Shown here piece after piece: positions 1 through 10,978 of a stretch of 64,000 nt of DNA. A program made the translations under genes and the position numbers. How positions within the stretch are numbered: the first letter of the stretch is position 1; each line of letters opens with the position of its first letter. This stretch comes from Methanobacteriaceae archaeon (GTDB lineage Archaea > Methanobacteriota > Methanobacteria > Methanobacteriales > Methanobacteriaceae). The notes beneath the pieces were generated by a model that saw only the letters and a list, made by a program, of their open reading frames with translations, did not search any database and was not told where the DNA came from. The stretch covers positions 1 to 64,000 of the forward strand of contig JACBOA010000007.1 in NCBI GenBank assembly GCA_013403005.1. Direction: 5' to 3'.

Positions 1-140
1 AATGCAAAAAACGTCTTGAATTATTTTCATCATGGTTTTATCAGTTTTTTTTCTAATGATGGTCTATTTTTTTCTTAATGTTTTTAATGAATTTTGAGTA
101 TGGTATAATAATAACGGTCATAAAATCAGTATGATAGAAA

Positions 141-166
141 AGTATATAAGCATATTCTTATATACT
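141..166. promoter_or_regulatory. Perfect inverted repeat at the arsR-type promoter, probable operator
   Basis: AGTATATAAG (141-150) and CTTATATACT (157-166) are perfect 10-base inverted repeats separated by 6 bases. The left arm is itself a TATA-like box, about 25-30 bases before the start codon at 174, so a bound dimer would cover the core promoter. ArsR-family repressors typically autoregulate through such palindromes; that this one binds the adjacent protein is inference. Confidence 0.6.
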
Positions 167-173
167 ACATGTT

Positions 174-548
174 ATGCTGAGGATTAATTCCAAGTCAACA
201 TTGGAGGCAACCGAAGAAATGGAAGAGGTTTTTAAGGCCCTGGCCAATGTTAACCGGTTGCTTCTTATTTATGCACTGGCATCTGGAGAAATGGAGAAAA
301 TCAGTGTAACTGAAATATCCAGAAACATGGGCATCACACAACCTGCAGCATCACAGCACCTGAAAATCCTAAAAAATGCTAAGATCCTCAAGGCAAAAAA
401 AGAGGGAAACTATATATACTACCGATTCAACAAACAATCCCTTCAAAAACACCATAAAAGAATTGATTTTTTATTTAAATGTGCTTTTGCCAAATGCAAT
501 CAACTGGAAAAATCAAAATGCTGCCAGTTGGAAAAAGGGGAAGAATAA
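174..548 (+). CDS. ArsR-family winged-helix transcriptional regulator
   Basis: A 124-residue protein with an ArsR-type winged helix at about residues 17-95. It opens with the family's FKALANVNRLLLIYAL helix and has a recognition region around ITQPAASQHLKILK followed by the wing (GNYIYYRF). The C-terminal tail contains four cysteines (CAFAKC and KCCQ), which could bind a metal or be redox-active; this is inference. No Shine-Dalgarno precedes the ATG at 174 and a TATA-like box lies about 30 bases upstream, so the mRNA may be leaderless. A perfect palindrome overlaps the promoter. The lon gene follows after 179 bases on the same strand, so it is a possible target, but nothing in the sequence proves this. 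Confidence 0.85.
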   Translation: MLRINSKSTLEATEEMEEVFKALANVNRLLLIYALASGEMEKISVTEISRNMGITQPAASQHLKILKNAKILKAKKEGNYIYYRFNKQSLQKHHKRIDFLFKCAFAKCNQLEKSKCCQLEKGEE

Positions 549-590
549 ATCCAGCCCAATAGAAGACCCCATAAAAGCCTGCATTTTTTT

Positions 591-609
591 TCTGAAAGCT
601 TTTTTCAGA
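591..609 (+). terminator. Small hairpin between the ArsR gene and lon, possible terminator
   Basis: TCTGAAA (591-597) pairs with TTTCAGA (603-609) around a 5-base loop and sits just after a run of T residues. It could end the ArsR transcript. The stem is short and the assignment is weak. Confidence 0.3.
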
Positions 610-727
610 GCACTAACTAGAAGTTTAAAATGGAGAATTAAAAACTAAATTGAGTTAAAACTGAAATTGCGAGTATTAGACTTATCATATGAGTAAAAAG
701 GAGATTTAAAAGCCTACGGGTGATAAT

Positions 728-3106
<2,379 letters not shown>

Positions 3107-3140
3107 AAAGGCACCTAGAAAAAAAAACTTGAAAACTGGC

Positions 3141-3200
3141 ATCATCTCTCCTTAAATCCATTTTAGTGGAATGAGAGATGATATTATCTATTTTTTTTTT
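3141..3200 (+). terminator. Hairpin terminator after lon
   Basis: ATCATCTCTC (3141-3150) pairs perfectly with GAGAGATGAT (3173-3182). An inner TCCA/TGGA pairing extends the stem and a run of ten T residues (3191-3200) follows, giving a clear intrinsic-type terminator. The rest of the gap to 3435 is AT-rich; I see only a probable promoter for the TPR gene there. Confidence 0.8.
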
Positions 3201-3435
3201 AAATATTGTAAAATATTGTAACAAAGATACTCGCTAATTTCTCGTGAATCAATCTTTGCTTCATAAAGTAAAATTCTGCCTACTTCAAACTAGTATTATC
3301 TTCAAATACTTTATTTTTGGATTTTTTAAGATTAATCACTCCCATTACCAATAAAACCATTTAGAACAGTTTTTGAACTTTATCCCAAATTTTTATATTT
3401 GATAATAAAGATATAATATGGACAGGAGGGTTCTA

Positions 3436-4320
3436 ATGAAATCCAAGGGTGCTCACTACTACATTGAAAAGGGGATAGAAACATGGTTAGACCATAAAGA
3501 TTATTTTGAAGCAATCAACCTTTTTTCCAGGGCATTGGAATTCGAACCACATAATCCTGATGCTCATCTGTTGAGGGGGGCAGTATACGTTGATGTGGGG
3601 GATCTGCATCGAGCACTTAAAGATTACAATAAGGCATTAGAATACAACCCGGAAAATATCGGACTATTTTTTGATAAAGGAACAGTTCTGTTCTACCTGG
3701 GTGAGTATCATAAAGCTATTCGTTCTTATGAAAAATTTCTCTCAAAAGAACCCCATGATGTGGATGGTCTGTACTTTAATGGGTTAGCCTACCATTTCAT
3801 AGGAGATAATGAAAATGCTCAAAAATTAATAGATGAAGCTCTGGGATTAATTGAAACCTCCGATGATCTTTACCCTGATCTGTGTAATGCCAAGGGGGAG
3901 ATACTCTTTGACCAGGGAGATTACCAGGCTGCCATTGGATTCTTCCAAAAAGCAACAGAATCAGATCCCACATCCTTCATTGCTCTTTACAATACTGGTC
4001 GTGCCTACTATGAAATGGGAAAACTTGAAGAAGCACTGCAATATATCGAGTCTGCATTAAAAATTGAGCCTAAAGAATGGGATGTCCTTAATTATAAAGG
4101 ACTTATACTGATGGATATGGGTAGGGAGGAAGATGCTATCCAATGTTTTGATAAAATCATCCAGTTACATCCCATATATTTCCCAGCATGGTATAACAAA
4201 GGAGTTACTCTCAGAAATCTGGGAAGAACTGAAGAAGCACTGGAACACTTTGAAGAAGCAATCAAACTCCTCTTAGATAAGAAACCGGGCATAACCAAGG
4301 GTATGTGTTTAAAACTTTAG
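3436..4320 (+). CDS. Tetratricopeptide repeat (TPR) protein
   Basis: About 294 residues of tandem 34-residue TPR units, recognisable as A-L-x(2)-N/D-P followed by W/A-Y-x(2)-G-x(2)-L/Y-x(2)-L-G/D-x-Y-x-E-A. I count seven or eight repeats, from EAINLFSRALEFEP to EEALEHFEEAIK. Such proteins are protein-interaction scaffolds; the partner is unknown. An upstream in-frame ATG at 3418 is less likely, because AGGAGGG (3424-3430) lies inside that extension at ideal spacing for the ATG at 3436. There is no signal peptide or membrane segment. Its neighbours (lon upstream, a convergent phosphoesterase downstream) do not indicate a function. Confidence 0.85.
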   Translation: MKSKGAHYYIEKGIETWLDHKDYFEAINLFSRALEFEPHNPDAHLLRGAVYVDVGDLHRALKDYNKALEYNPENIGLFFDKGTVLFYLGEYHKAIRSYEKFLSKEPHDVDGLYFNGLAYHFIGDNENAQKLIDEALGLIETSDDLYPDLCNAKGEILFDQGDYQAAIGFFQKATESDPTSFIALYNTGRAYYEMGKLEEALQYIESALKIEPKEWDVLNYKGLILMDMGREEDAIQCFDKIIQLHPIYFPAWYNKGVTLRNLGRTEEALEHFEEAIKLLLDKKPGITKGMCLKL

Positions 4321-4480
4321 ATGACATTTTTGATTGATTAGGTGACTTTGAAAGTTGAATAATATTTTATAATCCTTTTAAATAGTATCTTATAATCCTA
4401 ATTTCATTTTCTATAATCTTCAATTAATTTTCAAGTCTTTTTTTCTATCCCTTTTTTATCCCTTTTCTATCCCTTCAGAT

Positions 4481-5287
4481 CTATCCCTTCTTTTCAAGTT
4501 CCACCACGATGATCTGGGGTCTTGCAAAAAACCTTAAGGGGAATATGGTGGTGCCCAGACCATTACTCACGATTAAGGTACTGTTTTTCTCTTTTATAAC
4601 GCCTGTTCTGTATTTATTATCATAATCTGAATGTGTTGTTGGTGCGAAAAGTCCGAAAAAGGTCACCTGCCCTCCATGGGTATGGCCGGATAAAACTAGG
4701 TCAACCTTGGATTTATTCACCTGGGGAAAGTAATCCGGGTTGTGGGTAAGTAAGATCACAAAGTCCTGGGGAGTGACCACTGAAGTGGTGGCACTCTGGA
4801 TATGGGCTCCATTGTTGTAGTCTCCCACTCCACCCAGACGGATCCGGGCACCATTTTCTTGGATCCAGGTTCCTTTGTTCCCTATATAGGTGATTCCATA
4901 TTTAGGAATGGCTTCCAGGGTGTAATACTGGGGGTCTTTGTTTCCCAAAACTGCGTAAACACCCAGAGGTGCTTTTAATTGGGATAATGAACTAAATGTT
5001 GAATTTATGTATTCAGGATCACCATCCACATAATCCCCTCCCAGCAGTACAAGGTCCGGTTTCAGGGCATTAACCTGATTAACCAGATTATCAATCTGAT
5101 CCTGCCTAAAATTAGGTCCGGCGTGAATATCAGTTAGGAGAACAATTTTTTTACCATCGAACTGGGCTGGTATCTGGTCAGATTCAATGATTATCGTTTT
5201 GGTTTCGATCCAGTGAGGCTCTATGAAATACATGTAACTCAGCAATAGTATAACAACTAATGCCAACAAGTAACGTTTTTTGATCAA
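4481..5287 (-). CDS. Membrane-anchored metallophosphoesterase (calcineurin-like)
   Basis: A 268-residue protein. An N-terminal hydrophobic segment (about residues 6-22) is probably an uncleaved signal anchor. The calcineurin-like metal-site motifs follow in order: LLTDIHAG, LGGDYVDG, LGNKD, LTHNPD and SGHTHGGQ. This combination matches the YkuE/YaeI type, which hydrolyses phosphodiesters or UDP-sugar lipids with a two-metal centre; the substrate here is unknown. Translation starts at TTG (5287), with AGGTG five bases upstream on the minus strand. It converges on the TPR gene across a T-rich 160-base gap. Confidence 0.88.
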   Translation of the reverse strand: MIKKRYLLALVVILLLSYMYFIEPHWIETKTIIIESDQIPAQFDGKKIVLLTDIHAGPNFRQDQIDNLVNQVNALKPDLVLLGGDYVDGDPEYINSTFSSLSQLKAPLGVYAVLGNKDPQYYTLEAIPKYGITYIGNKGTWIQENGARIRLGGVGDYNNGAHIQSATTSVVTPQDFVILLTHNPDYFPQVNKSKVDLVLSGHTHGGQVTFFGLFAPTTHSDYDNKYRTGVIKEKNSTLIVSNGLGTTIFPLRFFARPQIIVVELEKKG

Positions 5288-5773
5288 AAAGACACCTATA
5301 ATGAGTTGATTTTATTACATTATGGATTTATTTGGAATTTTAATAGGTTTTTTGGAGATATATGTGAGTATTTCGTGTTGATATAATCCTGCTTAATTGG
5401 TGGAGTGGAATTTTTAGGTAATAAGAACTGTTATTTTACAAATGTTTTTTAGATTAGGTACGTTTTTCATCTAAATAAGTTTTCGCTGTATCAAATCTAT
5501 CGCTAATATTATGCTTAAAATGGGGAATTCTTGAAGATAGTTCTGTTTAATGAATCTTAAATAATCTTTAGTGATCATCTTAAGTAAAAAATATAATTGA
5601 TTAATTTTTCAAATAAACCAAATATTGGAATTATTTTCATATAATTATTAACTTAAACTACTTAACCCTAAAATAGGAAATAATTAACCTCTTTCAATAA
5701 TAATACTTTTATTTATAAAATTATTTATAGAACTTATGTCATATTAATACCATAAAAAGTAGGAGGATTATGT
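5288..5773. other. Non-coding gap between divergent genes
   Basis: About 485 AT-rich bases between the phosphoesterase and the small HTH gene. I see only promoter-like TATA stretches (for example around 5705-5730, upstream of the HTH gene) and no convincing hairpin, repeat or short gene. Confidence 0.5.
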
Positions 5774-6163
5774 ATGCAAGGAGATTTGAAAGATCTACTT
5801 TTAGGATTTAGGAAACACACTGGAAAAACCCAGAGTGAAATTGCCCAGGAACTGGAGGTACCCATGGAAATCGAGACAGCCATAGAATGGGGAACTTATA
5901 AACAACCCACGGAACAATTGGTGGATAAGATTAAGAAGTTAACTTCACAGTTCGACCAGAATGATTTGATTAACATTGGAAGAGGTTACCGTCTAATAGA
6001 TGAGTTGGGCCCAGACTCTAAGTACTTCATCCGTGGCCTTAAACAAACAAGAGGAATAGATCCCAAGGAACTACTCAACCAACCAGAAGAAGAGTTCTAC
6101 CGGATTATTGGAAGTGTTAACCTGGATGAGTTTGATGTGGTTATGGCTGGTAGGAAGGCTTAA
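5774..6163 (+). CDS. Small helix-turn-helix (XRE-like) protein
   Basis: 129 residues. The first half reads as an XRE/Cro-type helix-turn-helix (LLLGFRKHTGKTQSEIAQELEV, then an E-x-A-I-E-W-G segment). The C-terminal half (RGYRLIDELGP onward) resembles no domain I recognise. AGGAGG lies a few bases before the ATG. It may be a DNA-binding regulator or a protein that only borrows the fold. No operon partner is adjacent: both neighbouring genes are on the opposite strand. Confidence 0.65.
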   Translation: MQGDLKDLLLGFRKHTGKTQSEIAQELEVPMEIETAIEWGTYKQPTEQLVDKIKKLTSQFDQNDLINIGRGYRLIDELGPDSKYFIRGLKQTRGIDPKELLNQPEEEFYRIIGSVNLDEFDVVMAGRKA

Positions 6164-6417
6164 ACTAGATAGGAATCAGGTTTGAATGCATTTTTTAAAT
6201 ATTTTATATTCTACTCTTTTTTTGATTCATGTGATCATATCAATAACTCATCCTCCATAACAGGAAAAATTAATTGTAATTAAAATTGAACTAATTATAT
6301 GTTTTTGTTTTATTTTTTTAAGACAGTTTTTTGCGCATTAAACTAATGGGATTGTATTATTTTTTATTTTTGAGTTTGCCTATAAAAAAATAAATTTTAA
6401 TCATTAAATTTTTATCT

Positions 6418-7923
6418 TCAAATTAGGGTAATGGATTCGTCCAGCTTCCGGGATATCTGGGTAACCAGTTCGGGGATGGTGGAAGTAATAATAGTGTGTT
6501 CCGCATTTTGGGATGCTTTTATATCATCTGTGGAGGCTCCAATGATGGTGGATGGTAGTTGTTCATTTAAGATATCCACAGTTACCTTCTCCACCCAAGG
6601 ATCCTTATCACTGATGATGATCTCATCCATATCTTGACTCAGTTCTTTAGCCAAAGCCCATGAAACGAATCTTCCCCCAAGCAGTGCAGCACTACTACCA
6701 GTCAAACTTTCATGAACACTCTGAATGGTTCTTTTAACCTTCACTTTCTCATAAAGAGGCGATGATGGAACCACTGCCCAGTGAGCATCACCAATGGGGA
6801 ATTCACCTATCTTCTGGGGATAAACATTCTCCGGCCCCACCACTTTAATGGCACGGGCCAGTGCTTCCAGTTCATCCCTCTGGATGGGTACTCTGGTCAA
6901 CGACGGCTTCAGTTCTTCTCTAATGATCTTTATCACACGGGGAAGTCCAAAATTGCCTTTTTTGGCAGTTCCGGGACTGTAACCACACATGTAACCATGA
7001 TGGTTTTTGGGAAAACCAGTGATAATGGCATTAAGACCAGCACGCAGTCCCACCCGGCATTCATCTTCATAGGCACCATTGGTGGCCACGATCTTACCTG
7101 GCACCAGAATACGGGCCATAGCCACTGCCTTGGCAAAGGATTCCAGACGGTCATTTGACTGGTTAAAGGGACCTCCCTCCAGTACAAAAACATCCACTCC
7201 CAGTTGTAAGGCTTTCTCAAAACCGGTGATAAGATCATCGTAACCATCACCAATGAACATGATGGCCTCCACTCCTTTACCATATTTTTTGGCCAGCTGA
7301 GCAATCTCTTCAGCCTCTTCCACGGGTGCAGCATGTCCCTCTCCACCCTGGGCACTGGTTAGGTTTATGGCCACTGATGAAGAGCATTTAATCCAATCAT
7401 CCCTTTCATCTAAAGCTGATTCCTCTTTATCCAGCAGTCGGGCATGAATACGGTCCCGGGGGCATCCCTCAAATGGAGGACCTTCAAAGTAGCACTGACC
7501 AGGGCATTTAACTATCTCCCTGGGGAAGCGCATGGCTCCGAACCTTCCAAAGTGATCCAAATCCAGGGGCACATCTGTGGTCTCCCGAACCTCCTGGAGA
7601 ACATCAATACCCCTCATACCCTCTTTTTCTGCGATATCTGCAAATGCATAGGCACACACATGAATTGAAGCACCGATCATATCAGATAGAATACAGTTTC
7701 CCAGCAAATCATCCTTACTTATGTCTGATGCACAGGTACCCACCACTATCTCGGTAAGATCGCATCCCAGAGGGAATTTTTTGAAATTCATTCCCAGTTG
7801 TGTGGCTTCGGGAGTTGATAATTCACTGACTGCATCCACCACATCCAGGACATTTTTATCTGATTTACTGAGTTCAAGAGCTGAATCCATGTCACCTACT
7901 GCATCTTTGATTATATCGTGCAC
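6418..7923 (-). CDS. hcgG: HcgG/HmdC, FeGP cofactor biosynthesis protein
   Basis: About 501 residues. I assign it to the HcgG (HmdC) family of [Fe]-hydrogenase cofactor proteins from its length, general sequence character and position beside an Hmd paralog. A conserved cysteine-bearing stretch (KCPGQCYFEGPPFEGCPRDR) lies near residues 140-165, and the C-terminal third has a Rossmann-like segment (SSAALLGGRFVSWALAKEL). HcgG is required for guanylylpyridinol (FeGP) cofactor assembly, with a role that was unclear when last reviewed. The preferred start is GTG at 7923, six codons into the open region's start area, because AAAGGTGAT sits four bases before it; a GTG at 7932 overlaps that ribosome site. 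Confidence 0.72.
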   Translation of the reverse strand: MHDIIKDAVGDMDSALELSKSDKNVLDVVDAVSELSTPEATQLGMNFKKFPLGCDLTEIVVGTCASDISKDDLLGNCILSDMIGASIHVCAYAFADIAEKEGMRGIDVLQEVRETTDVPLDLDHFGRFGAMRFPREIVKCPGQCYFEGPPFEGCPRDRIHARLLDKEESALDERDDWIKCSSSVAINLTSAQGGEGHAAPVEEAEEIAQLAKKYGKGVEAIMFIGDGYDDLITGFEKALQLGVDVFVLEGGPFNQSNDRLESFAKAVAMARILVPGKIVATNGAYEDECRVGLRAGLNAIITGFPKNHHGYMCGYSPGTAKKGNFGLPRVIKIIREELKPSLTRVPIQRDELEALARAIKVVGPENVYPQKIGEFPIGDAHWAVVPSSPLYEKVKVKRTIQSVHESLTGSSAALLGGRFVSWALAKELSQDMDEIIISDKDPWVEKVTVDILNEQLPSTIIGASTDDIKASQNAEHTIITSTIPELVTQISRKLDESITLI

Positions 7924-8205
7924 TAAAATCACCTTTTAAATTTTTTAAAGTCTTTAATGGTTAAGAATACACATTGTTAGTTTTTTAATCCCCTTCCGGT
8001 TTTAGTGGGTTCTAGTTATAATAATTGGTTAAGCTATTTAAAAGTTAGTATAAAATAAATTTTAAGTATTACATAATAGTGATTAAGCCGGGAAAAAATC
8101 ATAACTATAAAGTAGAATTTCTTAAGATTATTTTGGAGTCAATATGGCATGTAAAAAATTTATAAAAAAATAGAAATTCAAACCATTTTTGTTTTTAAAT
8201 GGTTT

Positions 8206-9231
8206 TCACTCAAACATCTTACGCATGCACCTTCTGATAGTGCCTTCGGATGCACGTTCTCCCATAAGGGCCAGTAATTCATTGGATAATGCTTGAGCAG
8301 CTACCAGGTTGGTTGGTTTTATTTCTGCATCCTTAGCATTCTGCATCAGCTCCGGATCCAGATGGGAAAGGGTTTCTAAAGCAGAATCTAATTCTTTCTG
8401 TTCTTCTAAAAGGTGCATAGAACTGGCGCTTTTCACCAGTAACTCTGGATCCATGGCCTTTAAGAGCCCCTCAACTCCGGAAGACTCCACCAGGGAGGCC
8501 ATGGTCTGCAGGGTCATTAGTATCTGTTTTTCAACCATCTCCTTCGGAGCTTTAATGATCTTGGTTCCAACCTGATAATAATCCAGAACACCAGAAAGTG
8601 TCACCGCAGTTACCAGGGATCCCATATCTGCCACTGCCGATGAAACATCAGCTGGTACAATGTAGGCATCTTTCTGGCAGCTTTTAACCAGATCAACACA
8701 TTTCTGGATCTGCTCTGCAGTTGCCAGGTCCAGATCATTGGTGGTGTGCCCTCCAATCACGTAATGTCCGTGTTGTGGAGTTCCTGGAACTGCTGCCGGG
8801 TGCATGGAACAGATTCCAACATCTTTCCTTTTTCTTTTTATTTCAACCTCCAGTACATAGTAGAGTACCAGGGGAGATACAGTACAGGTGTTGGCAATCA
8901 CCCCTTCGTCAGGGAGGTGGGATATGATATTTTTAGCAATTTTGAATGTGGGTTTTCCGAAGGGTGTGAAAAGGATGGCTACTTCTGCGTTTCTGGCCGC
9001 TTCAGCATCATCAGAAGTAACTGTAACCCCAGCATCTTCCACTATCTTCCACATATTGGAGGGAAACATCTTCTCATCAGGTTCAGCAAGGTAAACCTGA
9101 TGGCCTGCATTTGAAAACTCCATAGCCATTCTGCTACCCCCATATGGTGGGGTTCCCCCATACTTTTCAGGTAGTTTCAGCTGATTCACGTAAAGGTCCT
9201 GATTTCCAGCACCATAAACTGCAATTTTCAT
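8206..9231 (-). CDS. Hmd paralog (HmdII-type [Fe]-hydrogenase homolog)
   Basis: 341 residues with an N-terminal Rossmann fold (MKIAVYGAGNQD) and the Hmd all-helical C-terminal part. The cysteine that binds the FeGP iron in Hmd is present as Cys116 in NTCTVS (compare HACTVP in the Hmd of this window), and the following HPAAVPG matches HPGAVPE. The N-terminal region is about 50 residues shorter before that cysteine than in true Hmd. HmdII proteins bind the cofactor but have not shown normal hydrogenase activity, so a scaffold, sensor or regulatory role is more likely than catalysis. GGTGAT precedes the ATG. It lies between hcgG and an MvhD-like gene on the same strand, 48 bases after the latter. 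Confidence 0.88.
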   Translation of the reverse strand: MKIAVYGAGNQDLYVNQLKLPEKYGGTPPYGGSRMAMEFSNAGHQVYLAEPDEKMFPSNMWKIVEDAGVTVTSDDAEAARNAEVAILFTPFGKPTFKIAKNIISHLPDEGVIANTCTVSPLVLYYVLEVEIKRKRKDVGICSMHPAAVPGTPQHGHYVIGGHTTNDLDLATAEQIQKCVDLVKSCQKDAYIVPADVSSAVADMGSLVTAVTLSGVLDYYQVGTKIIKAPKEMVEKQILMTLQTMASLVESSGVEGLLKAMDPELLVKSASSMHLLEEQKELDSALETLSHLDPELMQNAKDAEIKPTNLVAAQALSNELLALMGERASEGTIRRCMRKMFE

Positions 9232-9279
9232 TTTTTTATCACCAAAAAATAAGATTAAAAAAATTAAAATAGTATTATT

Positions 9280-9729
9280 TTAAGCTTTTGCTGCAGTTTT
9301 TGCAGGGGCAGTTAGTTTTGGCAGGGATCTTTTTAGGGGTCCTTTAGATTTGATGGTATCTGTAAATTCCCGCATGGTTTTTTGGAACTTCTCTCCTTCG
9401 GAAGCGGATATCCATTCAAATCTGAACCTTTCTTTGTCTATACCAAATTCCGGTAGAAGGTCTTCAACCATTTTAGCCCTTCGGTTCCATTTATAATTCC
9501 CTGCATCGTAGTGGCAGTCCCCCATATGACAACTACCTACAAAAACACCATCTGCCCCTTCTTTGAAAGCTTTAAGCACCATTGATGGGTTGATTCTACC
9601 AGAGCACATCACCCTTAAAATTCTAACATTGGGTGGGTACTGCATCCGTGCAGTACCTGCAGTGTCTGCACCTCCATAACAACACCAGTTACAACAAAAT
9701 CCCACGATTTTTGTATCATCTTCTGACAT
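9280..9729 (-). CDS. MvhD/FlpD-like iron-sulfur electron-transfer subunit
   Basis: About 149 residues from the preferred ATG at 9729. The family's cysteine motif is clear: FCCNWCCYGGADTAGTARMQYP, then VMCSGRI and GSCHMGDCHYDAGNYKWNRR. In methanogens MvhD binds a [2Fe-2S] cluster and passes electrons from hydrogenase or formate dehydrogenase to heterodisulfide reductase HdrABC. Here it accompanies FdhB- and FdhA-like genes and an Hmd paralog, as in the Flp clusters of Methanothermobacter. The longer frame from 9786 is unlikely: AGGGTGAT is placed correctly for 9729, and the family begins at MSEDD. The basic Lys/Ala-rich C-terminal tail is unlike the standard ending. Confidence 0.87.
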   Translation of the reverse strand: MSEDDTKIVGFCCNWCCYGGADTAGTARMQYPPNVRILRVMCSGRINPSMVLKAFKEGADGVFVGSCHMGDCHYDAGNYKWNRRAKMVEDLLPEFGIDKERFRFEWISASEGEKFQKTMREFTDTIKSKGPLKRSLPKLTAPAKTAAKA

Positions 9730-9819
9730 TCTATCACCCTTAGTTTTTTTAATCCCTAAGTTTTCTAATAATATTTTCAGATCCAAGTTTTTACAGATTC
9801 ACGTTCTCTAATTGTTTTT

Positions 9820-10968
9820 TTATTCCTTTTCTGGACTGTAAAGTGGTGGCAATTCTTCACTCACACCAGCTACGAATCCAGTTTCATCCTGGTATTTTTT
9901 CTGCATTCTATGGAATATGCGAGCCAGAGGAATCTCCATGGGACACACATCTTCGCACTGTCCACAGTTAACACAGCTGAAGCTCATATGGGACAGTCTG
10001 ACTCCCTGGAAGGTGAGAGGATCAGGTGCTATTTCTTTTTCATCTGCATAGAAATCTTTTTCCAGATCGCAATCCTTGCAGAAACATAAAGGACAAACAT
10101 CCCGACAGGCATAGCACTTTATGCAACGGTTCCAGTATTCATCCCAGTTTTCTTGATCAGGATAATTTTCCTCCAGATATTTATCCTGGAATTTACGGGC
10201 TAATTTAATCATAACTCCCTCTATTTTTTCCCTTATAACCATTGCCTTTTCAGAAGGAGTCTTAACTTCTATATATCCATTCTGTCTAGCATTTTCCACC
10301 AGATCCTTTCCTTTCTCGGTTACTACTTCTATGAAGGTCCAACCCGGTTCTGCCCCCCAGTTACCACAGGCCATATCCGCATTGCGTGGGATTTTCAGTT
10401 CGCATCTTTGACAGTTGCCACGTCTTCCAAATCCTTTTTCTTCCAGTTCATCGATTTCCACAGATTTATGTGTACCATCAGCCAGTTCGATGATGAATTT
10501 CCCTTTATCAATTTCTTCTGCCACTACATCTGCCGGGTCCACATCATAGAACATCTCTATCATTCTGCGTGCGGTTATGGGCATCACTGTACCTCCACAG
10601 TTAAGCCCTATTTTGTAAATGGTGTCCGGGTTTATCTGATGCCTTTTTTCCAGTTCTTTTATGGCCATGGCATCGCAGGGTTTAACACTGACTGCCAATC
10701 TGATATCATTTAGATGTTTGCTTATCAAATCCCCAAACATGGTTGGTGCGCAGTGCAGGGAACCGCAGGTTTCAACTATGTCCTCTGAATCTTCAACCAG
10801 GATGGGAATACCATCATATACATCATCCCCTCTACTTAAAGTAAGCACACCATCAACCAGTTCCTGATCTAACAAATATTTGAATAAGGCACTTACAGCA
10901 CCTCCACATTCTCCTCTCTTGGCTATTTCTTCATCCTTTGCTTTGGCAAGTAAAAATTGTGATTCCAT
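9820..10968 (-). CDS. FdhB/FrhB-like F420-dependent oxidoreductase subunit
   Basis: 382 residues. The N-terminal and central part match the FrhB/FdhB flavoprotein domain that exchanges electrons with coenzyme F420 (GGAVSALFKYLLD, CGSLHCAPT, KPCDAMAI, NCGGT). Two [4Fe-4S] ferredoxin motifs follow: CIKCYACRDVCP with an extra cluster CFCKDC, and CVNCGQCEDVCP. The protein probably moves electrons between F420H2 and iron-sulfur partners in the cytoplasm. AGGGTGAT lies four bases before the ATG, and the FdhA-like gene ends only 10 bases upstream, so the two are co-transcribed. With the MvhD-like gene it forms an Flp-like module whose physiological donor is unknown. Confidence 0.85.
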   Translation of the reverse strand: MESQFLLAKAKDEEIAKRGECGGAVSALFKYLLDQELVDGVLTLSRGDDVYDGIPILVEDSEDIVETCGSLHCAPTMFGDLISKHLNDIRLAVSVKPCDAMAIKELEKRHQINPDTIYKIGLNCGGTVMPITARRMIEMFYDVDPADVVAEEIDKGKFIIELADGTHKSVEIDELEEKGFGRRGNCQRCELKIPRNADMACGNWGAEPGWTFIEVVTEKGKDLVENARQNGYIEVKTPSEKAMVIREKIEGVMIKLARKFQDKYLEENYPDQENWDEYWNRCIKCYACRDVCPLCFCKDCDLEKDFYADEKEIAPDPLTFQGVRLSHMSFSCVNCGQCEDVCPMEIPLARIFHRMQKKYQDETGFVAGVSEELPPLYSPEKE

Positions 10969-10978
10969 TTACATCACC